Shown piece by piece: positions 55,841 to 64,000 of a stretch of 64,000 nt of DNA (positions are counted from its first letter, which is position 1; each line of letters opens with the position of its first letter). Origin of the DNA: Chimonanthus salicifolius (Eukaryota; Streptophyta; Magnoliopsida; Laurales; Calycanthaceae). A program made the position numbers and the translations under genes. Under the pieces are notes generated by a model. That model had not been told where the DNA came from, did not search any database, and saw only the letters and a list, made by a program, of their open reading frames with translations. Where the stretch lies: the NCBI GenBank assembly GCA_013350335.1, contig CM023539.1:36752631-36816630 (forward strand), written 5' to 3'.

Positions 55841-56671
55841 GACAGGTCAAAGCTATACTAAAGACTATACCCTTTTTTTTAATCGTGAAATGACTCAAAT
55901 TTCACAAATTTTTTTTGTTGTAACAATGAACATTTACCAATAATATAGATATGGAGGGTATAAACCTTTAAACCCTTCTGATTCATGAACTCATTACCAA
56001 ATAAATTTTAGATGCCTTTAATTAACCACCCAATATGAAGTTATGAACCATAGATTTTCTTTCTCTCTCTAAACTTTACGCATGAATGTCATCTAATCCA
56101 CAGGACTTGTGTTGAGTAGAGAGGAACCATATAATGGTATGGTTTTTTTTTTTCCATCAAAGAAACTTTCTATAATCCATCTCTCTACAAATTTGCCACC
56201 GGATTAAATTCTTAAATTGCATTTATAAATTTAAATTTTAAAAGTTTATTAAAATAAAAAATCCTAATATGCATTATTAGATTTTTGAGGTAGGCCCCCC
56301 AAATGGTCCATCGAGCACTCACATTTACATTAACAACATTTTGGCTTTTGGTACATTTGAGCTGAAAATTTCACATCTTATAAAACTAAGATTGTAGTTT
56401 AGATTTTATTGTGTCTACACAAAAAGTTCATTTAACAACAATCAATAGGATGCATTATATATTGACATTTAAAAATTGTCTACAATATACTCTCTTTCAG
56501 AACATTTCAATAAAAAAATGCTCACCCGAGTTAAAGATGGCCTAAGACTAGAGTGATTCTTCCTAAAGGTTAGCTCTTTGATTACTGGAATATCTTTTAT
56601 TTTGATAATATCCTTTGTTACTCCAACTCTTGATAGTTGGTCCTTATAACTGAAATGAAAAAATATGCATT

Positions 56672-57068
56672 CGTGCATTTTTTTTTTAATAACATGGGTA
56701 TCTCTATTTTAGATTAGAAGTGAGACTAATCCCATGAATTAGGGCTGCAACTCGAGTCGGGCGAGTCTGGTTCCTTAAAACCCAATCCGCCCTGACCCGG
56801 CCCGAATTCTTAACCTGAATCTCATAACCTGACCCAACCCGAATAAACCAGAATTTTGGTCTGATCCACATTTGAACCCATTTTTAGACTAATTTTAGTC
56901 GGGTCGGGTCGGGTAAACTTATAAAATTCTCAACAAGATCCGACCCGTTGACCCGAAATTCTCAACCCGACCCGCATGATTTCTTAGGTCGGGTCATGTG
57001 GGTCTGGCCAAAACCCGACCCAATTTGTAACCCTACCACGAATACACAAAAAATCCACTCGCAAGCCT
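56672..57068 (-). mobile_element. SINE family 1, copy 3, interrupted
   Basis: The minus-strand 3' end (ATTAGTCTCACTTCTAATCT, GATACCCATGTTATT, A-run) lies at 56672–56739. The body resumes at 57036–57065 (complement of AATACACAAAAAATCCACTCGCA). The break is a 296-bp MITE. The tRNA-like head is missing, lost where SINE copy 2 begins. Confidence 0.65.
56740..57035. mobile_element. hAT-like MITE, 296 bp, nested in SINE
   Basis: Ends TAGGGCTGCAACTCG and CAAATTTGTAACCCTA-like (actual right end CAATTTGTAACCCTA) are imperfect inverted repeats. The flanking 8-mers are CCATGAAT and CCACGAAT, seven of eight identical. The interior is full of GGGTCGGG/CCCGACCC words. Removing it restores the SINE body seen at 11110–11292. 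Confidence 0.75.
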
Positions 57069-57245
57069 CATTTTCTTTTTTTTAATATGGGTATCTCTAC
57101 TCTATATTGGAAGTTAGACTAATCCTACGAGTATAAAAAAAACCCACCCGCAAGCCTCATTTATCAGGTAAGTCTCGGGGGATTTGAACCCAAAACCTCT
57201 AATCTAATTTTAGAAGCTTAGACCAACTGAGCTACTCATCCAAAT
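57069..57245 (-). mobile_element. tRNA-derived SINE, family 1, copy 2
   Basis: Box A TAGCTCAGTTGG (57234–57223) and box B GGTTCAAATCC (57190–57180) are both perfect on the minus strand. The body and 3' end (GATACCCATATT then A-rich) match the copies at 11110–11292 and 56672–57068. Confidence 0.8.
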
Positions 57246-58261
57246 TTCAAGGCTTGAGTTTTTGCATATATAAGTGAAAGAAAATAAAATAAATAGGATG
57301 TATTGATAAAAAATCTAGGCTCTCTATTAGTTAATTTATCTTGAATTTCTTTCTTTTGGGCCTTGTGAATAATTTTTATCATGATTCCTTTTGATTTTTG
57401 ATAAATTTTTCATTCAAATATTTTTTCAAGATAATTTTTAATAATAATTTTAAGTGCCATTATATTCTTTTATTGAACAAAGATCAGCTTGGGTTTTTAA
57501 TGGTTTAAATTCCTTTTTTTTTCCTTGTACTACCTTAATGATGATATCCCTTAAATATTCCTATCCTAACCAACGTTAACAATGCAGTGTCTACTAATTA
57601 CAATGTTTACATCACATAATACATTCTAAAGGTTGCAAGTTTGCTTGATAGTTTTCATCATTGAGATTGTGACATTTTATGTTTTTTTAACTTGCCTCAT
57701 ATTCTTTAAGGTAACATTTTTCTAATATTGTACTAAGCTACTTAAACAAGACAAGACTCTTGTAATATTCATTGATCTCCTCTTGTATTATCAAAATTTG
57801 GGATTACAATTGAATCCCAAAGAATTAAACCTACAGTTTTGGATCACATTAAAAGAGATTTAGAGAATCCTTTCCAAAATTTAATAGATGTTAAGAATCT
57901 TTAGAAGGAGCCAAAAAAAGAATGCGATACTGAGAAAGTATAACAAGTTTTTGATTCATTGCTTGGTAGTAAAATTCTTAGTTTACTTGTTGGAGATAAT
58001 TAGAAACTGTACTGAGAATTTAGTCAAAGTGGTATTTCCTCCGTTAAAATGGCTGACAAAAAGATTGCCTTAGTGGAACATAGCACTCAAGAAATGGTTT
58101 GCACTATCGAGACTAAACCTTCTCCTGAAAGTCATCTATTTTACGTGGAAGCTTCTCCCACTGCTGATGTCTTCAAAGTGAGAGAGATTACCCTTATAGC
58201 TTTATGTCCTACCGTTTTAAAAGTTTCACTTGCAAGTTTAAAGTTTTGTTCAAAATTTATA

Positions 58262-58452
58262 CTCCCTCTATCTCAAATTAGTTGTCCTATATAGATTTTA
58301 GAATTGTCCCAAAATAGTTGTCTCATTTGGATTGGAATAGTATAAAATGTGTTAAAAATAGATGAGATCACATAGAGTGCTAGCCTTATATAGAGAGTTC
58401 CTTAAAAAATACAAATATTTCAAATAAGACAACTAAAATGGGACGGAGGGAA
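58262..58452. mobile_element. Stowaway-type (Tc1/mariner) MITE, about 191 bp
   Basis: Inverted ends CTCCCTCTATCTCAAATTAG and AAAATGGGACGGAGGGAA carry the Stowaway terminal motif CTCCCTCCGTCCC. TA dinucleotides flank both sides. The inner repeats AGTTGTC/GACAACT continue the pairing. Confidence 0.88.
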
Positions 58453-59604
58453 TATGATTTTAAAAGTCCGACATCGCTTAACTTGAGCAGGTTGGGTTTA
58501 GGGTCAAGAATTCGTATGAGATACGAGAAGTTTTGGGTTCAAGTCACTCTCAAGTCTTAACATATAAGGATTGCTCCTTATAGTATTACTTGGTATCATA
58601 GTTAAAAATATTGGTTGATATGTAGTTTGATTTTTTTAATTTGAAATTAATAAAAACATATCTAATTTCAGCAACAATATCGGGAGATTTATATAATATC
58701 GGTAGGAAAATTTGGCTTGTTGGCTGCCTCCCACTTTAGGAAGCAGGAGGTTGCGGATTTGAGCTTTCATGGCTTAATCTTGGTGTGACTTATAGGTAGT
58801 ACGCTAACTCGTGGGAATTTTACGCAGGATATCCTTGATGGAAGATCAAACCAATCTGGGTCTGAGTTGGAAATTTGGATTGTGATTGTACATGCTTTTG
58901 CTGCACCTTCTATTTATGATTTACCCTTTCTAAATTCTAAACGACCAGTCTATACAACTGTTTTTTTTTTTTCATTTGTTATCTAATTAATAGCAAAGAA
59001 AATTTCGACAAATCAGTCCAGACTGCATAGCAGCGTTACTGGGCCTGAAATGGAAGGTCCCAAGTAATTAGCATTTAATAGCTGGGATGTGTACAGAGGT
59101 TATGAATTCGTTATGAATTATTTTGAAATCTCTAAATACAACAATTAATTGAATAATGACTACAATGAGGGTAAAAACTGTGTAAGCCAAGATCAAATAA
59201 GTCTGAGTGGAATGACAAAAAAAAAATGCAACAAATCAGTGATGATAGTCCATAGCAGATCTGGCGTTACTGGGCCTGAAATCTTGGAGCACTTTGCAAG
59301 GAAATTTTGGCTGAATTAGCTCAATATTTTGTCTGAAATGTAAAGAAAAATTTTGACTAAAAATTTCAGAAATCTTCGCTGAAATTTTGGATTTTTTTGA
59401 AAATTTTCACAATTATTTTAAAATTCACGATTTCATAACTTAAAAATAACATTTGAATATATAAATGATCATTACATATCCACGAAGTCATTATTTTCTG
59501 TAATTTTTATGATTTTTTAAAAAAGAATTAAAAAATCAGGAGTAGAGAGAAAAATATCGCTCGAATATTAGCCGATATATCGGCTCGGGTGATATTTACA
59601 CCCT

Positions 59605-59680
59605 TGTCTAGTATGTGCAAATAGAAAAGTTTGCACATACCTTAAAGATTAGTCAGATTTTTTGATTAAAAAAAAATTCC
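59605..59680 (+). mobile_element. SINE family 2 fragment
   Basis: GTGCAAATAGAAAAGTTTGC, ACATACCTTAAAGATTAGTC and an A-run match the 3' half of 30446–30652. Confidence 0.5.
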
Positions 59681-60639
59681 AAAATAAAAATTGAAAGTGG
59701 GCAAATAAGTAGAAGCTCTCACCAAAATTTGTTCAGTAATAGATTATGGGTGCATATGTAAGCACACGAGCCAGGCCACCGCGGTGGAACTTGGATTAAA
59801 TCGATCTGAAAAATGTTTAATTAGGTGTGCTCCTGTGATGAAGATCCTACGTGTTTGCTCACGCACATGGGGAGTGGTGCAAATCCCAGGTTTTAGTGGG
59901 GTCCTTTAACGACCTGCCCCTATGAGACGCCCCCGTTTCAACATCACGAGGTTTAGTATTATATTGTCCATTTTAGACCCACAAAATGGGGGGATCCGCA
60001 CGTTTTTCTATTGCGCCTACAACATCATCGAGGCCTAAAACGCGTAATACTGTATTAAGGGAACACCAAGCCTTATAAACCCCTCAATTTTCACCACAAC
60101 TTCTGATATGGGACTTCATCAAGTCGCCACACTGCTCAATATATCGACCCTTATCGATGTGTCTATCCACCGACCCATCGACCTGCTCGATATATCGCCT
60201 GCCACCACCACCTTATACATTGACCATGCTCGATGTATAGCTCTTGGCTGGATCAAGGTATTACAGGTCCAATCTTGGCTAGTATGGTTAAAATTTATTT
60301 TGATTTTTAATTAAAATGTTAACCTTATTGAGATTTCAATTCCAAATTTTGAATTTGAATTTCTTAGTTAACGAAAATTAATTGATATGATGCTTTAAAT
60401 TTTGAATTTCGAATTTCTTATTAATTTTGTTGACCTTTTTAAATTTATTTAATTATTTTGCCATTTTTTAGCCGTTACAATGAAAATATGTGGCTTTCAT
60501 CACATGCATGAGTTACATATATTTCTTTACAAATATGGTCCATTTCTTATTTCAAAAATACAAAAAGTCCATTCCTTATTAAGGTAACTGGGGGTTTTGT
60601 TTTTCTATTCACGTTCAACCTCAAAGCGACACTTTCTAT

Positions 60640-60725
60640 AGTTTTACCCTGTGTGTGAATAGAAAAGTTTTCGCATGTCTTGAAGGATTTGTCAGGTGAG
60701 ATATCTGAACGATAAAAAAAAATAA
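60640..60725 (+). mobile_element. SINE family 2 fragment
   Basis: GTGTGAATAGAAAAGTTTTC, GCATGTCTTGAAGGATTTGT and an A-run match the same 3' half. Confidence 0.5.
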
Positions 60726-62416
60726 AGATATTGGAGTCCGATCGAGTGCAGAATTCAATTTGCCTATCGACCATTATAAAAGAAGCAGGTCATTTTATCC
60801 TTGGGAAAGTTTTGCTAAGGCTGTAAGAATTTTCTGAGGGGTAGAACTTATCCTTAAAAGAGCACCTTAGATGTGATTCGACTGTAGAAATTCATTGCAA
60901 CTGCTGAATGTTTTGCTAAAAAAGCAGGTTATTTTATCCTAGAGGCAATTCTATTTAGAACATGTCGCTTTAAGAACTTTCCTTAGGAATGGCACTCATC
61001 TGTAAGAGAGTGTGATTCGACTATAAAAATTTAATTCAATTGCTTACTAAGTTAATCTGAAATAAGTTTTCTGCTCAAATTTTCAGATAATATTATTTCT
61101 TTTATTTCTATTTAATTCATTACATATGACTGATATTCTTAATTAGTAGTCAATTTTGTAACTTTCATATCGTCGTACCATTAGTAGATCAATTACTTGA
61201 AAGGAAAGAAATGAAAAACTAATAATGCCAAAGAGGTTGGTCAGAAAACTAGTTTTACATTTAATGATGATGGGTAGAGCCAACAAAAAACTAATTTTAC
61301 TCTAGCCTTTGGGAAACTCCTAATCATAACTAGTTTAAACTAACCTTTGATGGATATGCTGCAGTAGCCTAAGACAATTGGGGACCTTCAGAGGGGTCAT
61401 TTACATTAAGGATAATTAGGTGAATGCCATATACACTTAAACCTTGGATCCAAGTGACTCCCTTAAAGCTGGTGGGCTTGTTTTGGGGCCTTAGGCTTGT
61501 GGCTTGACTGTCTCCAGAGAGTGATCATTGAAGCTGATAATTGACATGTAGTTGTGGATACTTTCTGTAGAGGAATTGGTAAGTGGGATTTAAAGGCTAT
61601 TATTGATGAGATTTCTCTTTTTTTTTTTTCCCCTTTTTAAGAGTAGGATTTAAACGTGCGATTATTGATGAGATCTCTCTTTTTTTCTTTTAAGAGCAAA
61701 GTATGCATGTGTCTTACTTCACTAATCCTTTGAGTAGGTAAATCTTTGAATCCACACATGTTTGGTATAGGATAATGGAGAACGACCATTTTTGTGTTGG
61801 AGAAGAATTTGATTTCGAAACTTCCAATAAGTAAAAACAGGTTTTGACCAACCAGCTAACTCTCTTAGATTGAGATATCTCTTCTTTTGAATAATCAAAT
61901 TACTACTATTTAGTATTACAATTAAAGGGGATAGTGTATGTGACTTGACTTGCATATCATGGCACAGGTCAAGAGTTATATGATTGTCAGGCTTTCTATA
62001 TGATCTTATTCTTGTTCTTGTTCTCATTTATGTGCTTTCGGGTCATCTTTAATATCATTATTATTATAAAAAAAAATAATTGAAAATGTCTCCATTAATA
62101 AAAGTAAGGATGTCTTTATACTAATCTTATTTTGATAAAATTTTAAATATTGAATTGGGTCTTAACTCAATAGGAGTAAATTTTAGTTGAGTTTGAATGG
62201 TATAGAATTAAACTCAAATAATTGAATAGTTGTCATAGAACTATCTGTCTGTTTACTTAAATTGAATGGAGAAAAGATTTTAAATGAAGTTTTCACCTTA
62301 GAATACCTCTCATTCATTTAGATAAATTATTTTTAATAAATAAATATTTTAAATTAAACTAAATCACGGGATAAGAGAGTTTTCAATACACCTACGGGAT
62401 GATTGGTCTCATATGG

Positions 62417-62422
62417 CACGTG
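62417..62422. promoter_or_regulatory. G-box (CACGTG) upstream of ELF5-like gene
   Basis: A perfect CACGTG about 180 nt upstream of the ATG, in a locally GC-rich stretch. Plausible bZIP/bHLH site; unproven. Confidence 0.35.
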
Positions 62423-62602
62423 CGGAAGCCACGCGTGGGTTTTGCGGCGAAGCAATCAGTTAATGTGACGCGAGAGGATCCCTAACCCCTTATCAGGCGC
62501 TGGCGAAAATCCTTCGCAAATAGGAATCGGCCATCTATTCTCAATTTCCTCCTCCTCCTCGAGTGAATCGTTGGAGCTGCAGAAAGAAAAGGACAAGCGA
62601 AG

Positions 62603-62683
62603 ATGAAGACGACGAAAGGAGGAAAAGTTATGAATCCAACGGACGCATATCGGAAGGAGCTTCGAAAGAAGGAGTTGAAAAGG
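62603..62683 (+). CDS. ELF5: ELF5/WBP11-like protein, exon 1 (gene continues past window)
   Basis: The ATG at 62603 begins [20 protein letters not shown], then RKKELKR, and stops at the donor AAAAGG|GTATCC (62683/62684). This N-terminus is the hallmark of WBP11-domain proteins; in Arabidopsis the counterpart is ELF5, a nuclear proline-rich protein that affects flowering time through FLC and is related to the spliceosome-associated WBP11. The next residues in the family (NKKERKKVREVG) are not found in the remaining 1.3 kb, so intron 1 extends to or beyond the right edge. The 5' leader is purine-rich (GAGCTGCAGAAAG). Only 27 codons are visible, so whether the gene is intact is unknown. Confidence 0.82.
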
Positions 62684-63555
62684 GTATCCTTCGCTCTTTC
62701 TTTCTTTCTTCCTAGGCCTGCTTTTGTTTTTTTTTCTATTCTATTTCTTCCTTTTCTTGGAAGAACCCTAATTTTTCACAGCATTGGATTCCGGTTCATA
62801 ATCCAACTGTTATTATTATTATTTTTTTAAAAGAATTGGTATTCTGAACTCCTTCATTGTGGAAAAAAGGGGCATTTGTCTTTGTTGATGGTCCTTTGAT
62901 GATGCGTCTGTTGGACATATTTGTGTTGATGTTTAATTAGTTCCATCTCTCAAAAAAGGGGGAAAAAAGAAAAAAAATGTTGATATTTAAGTTCAGATTC
63001 ATTAGCCCGTCTGATATCTTATTGTACTATAAGTAGTTTAGAATGGTGGATGATTTACGCACTCAATTAGGCGCTTGGGTGAGTATGAGTTTTGGGAATT
63101 GGTTAAGATGGCACTTAGGTAGTTTTCGGATGTGGTATGAATAAGGATGAAGGAAATAGTTGTACCAGGATAAGAGTTTACCCCTGTTTTGGTAGGCAAG
63201 CTAGTGGCTACACCTGGTTGTGAAATCCATTTACTCCTGTCAGGCTTGTACCATGTTCCATAAAAGCTATTTGATGAAATTTCTAGGTGTAAACCTGTTA
63301 CTGCACCTGCACTTTCACCAATGAATATCAATCAATAGCAAAGTGAGGAGTTGGCTTCTCTACTTGACTTTGCTCAACTTATTGGGTTAACCCAATCTTA
63401 CACTTGCCCCCATTTCAAGTGCCATCTTGGTGAAACATGATATTGATAATCATTTCTTCATCATTATCATTATCCTCTTCATCATCTTATGTCAATATCC
63501 ATCTATTCGAGGTTGGTTTTCGAAGTTCTAATTTTCCTTTTGGCCCTATTATAAA
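62684..63555 (+). other. ELF5-like intron 1, no further exon
   Basis: T-rich start after the donor, then unremarkable sequence. I find no acceptor followed by the expected WBP11 continuation. Confidence 0.55.
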
Positions 63556-63559
63556 CCTT

Positions 63560-63960
63560 AATGTTCAACACTCAACATTATATTACGTATTTCTTTATCC
63601 TTTCCCTCCATCTTTTAATGGTCTTATTCTTTCTTCTACCTTCAGTTTGTAACCTCTCAACACTGTGCACTAGGGTCATCTCTGGGTCTTCTGCTGACAT
63701 GGCCAAATCACCTTACACAAGTTACTCTCAATTTGTCACCTTTTGGGGCTATTTTATACCTTCCTTAATGTGGTCATTTTCAACTTTGTCTTTTAAAGTT
63801 ATTCCACCTATCAATATAGTGTGCGCTTTGCTGTTAGCCTAACCTTGCCTATTTGTCTATTTCTCATTGCTCAACATTCTACTCCTTAAAGCATTGCTTG
63901 TTTGATCACCATTTTAGAAATTATCCTTTTAAATGATGTTGGACTCTTTATCACATAATA
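63560..63960 (-). pseudogene. RTE-type LINE reverse transcriptase C-terminal remnant
   Basis: The minus strand gives LKDKVENDHIKEGIK (like the family's D-x-V-RN-x-DIR block), then FGHVSRRPRDDP, the characteristic WFGHVQRRP of plant RTE elements, followed by a degenerate RWREG segment. Stops are frequent. It lies in intron 1 of the ELF5-like gene, antisense. Confidence 0.6.
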
Positions 63961-64000
63961 CTCCACTAGCTTATTTACATTTTGCCCGCCTTGCTCCCAT

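Larger units (their letters stand above)
58456..62400. other. Non-coding stretch with old repeats
   Basis: No gene seen. It holds SINE family 2 fragments (listed separately), a tRNA-like B-box region at 58715–58860 (GGTTGCGGATTTGAGC), two TCTGGCGTTACTGGGCCTGA-like words (59030 and 59260), and a near-duplicate of ATTGATGAGATYTCTCTTT at 61601 and 61661. Confidence 0.4.

Noticed and set aside
57180..57240. Functional tRNA gene on the minus strand
   Set aside because: Same SINE head; no proper acceptor-stem pairing before the SINE body.

Overview
The window is plant nuclear DNA, almost certainly from an angiosperm. It holds spliced genes with GT–AG introns, L-type lectin receptor kinases, an ELF5/WBP11-type first exon, Ty1/copia and Ty3/gypsy-like LTR elements, L1- and RTE-type LINE remnants, tRNA-derived SINEs, and hAT-like and Stowaway MITEs. 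No bacterial or organellar gene arrangement is visible. Introns swollen by transposons suggest a large, repeat-rich genome, for example a woody or magnoliid-like plant. That is a guess from style; I cannot name the species.

Layout. (1) 1–18.35 kb is one minus-strand gene for a TPR-like, probably mitochondrial protein. Eight exons (319 codons) join in phase, and the 3' end lies beyond the left edge. Three introns (8.8, 2.5 and 4.8 kb) carry nested transposons: a LINE broken by an LTR that is itself broken by a MITE, a 3.3-kb solo LTR, a copia remnant, a SINE and two more LINE fragments. (2) 18.35–21.5 kb is intergenic, with no gene I can support. (3) 21.5–36.8 kb is a minus-strand cluster of L-type lectin receptor kinase (LecRK) copies: two near-complete ones, both broken by small frameshifts, and two decayed fragments. 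Between them lie a 4.3-kb solo LTR with a 93-bp minisatellite, a hAT-like MITE, a SINE and a 1.6-kb inverted repeat that could fold into a long hairpin. (4) 38–46.5 kb is a transposon graveyard: a palindromic hAT-like MITE, a gypsy LTR and gag remnant, a SIRE-like LTR, and a 1.6-kb internally deleted copia element. (5) 47.9–53.5 kb is a decayed Lys/Ser-rich nuclear-type gene (minus), split by a very young 3.26-kb copia element with 641-bp LTRs and a 5-bp target duplication. (6) 54.5–58.5 kb has a related solo LTR in the opposite orientation, SINEs with a nested MITE, and a Stowaway MITE. (7) At 62.6 kb, first exon of an ELF5/WBP11-like gene (plus) that runs off the right edge. Its first intron holds an RTE LINE remnant.

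Functionally the host genes are unrelated: an organellar TPR protein, surface receptor kinases, and a nuclear RNA-processing/flowering protein. The main story is transposon turnover: nested insertions dated by their target duplications, solo LTR formation, and pseudogenization. No wholly new system is evident. The best candidates for follow-up are the 1.6-kb hairpin locus (30.86–32.46 kb), the minisatellite-bearing long solo LTRs, and the young non-autonomous copia element with its diverged opposite-facing relative.
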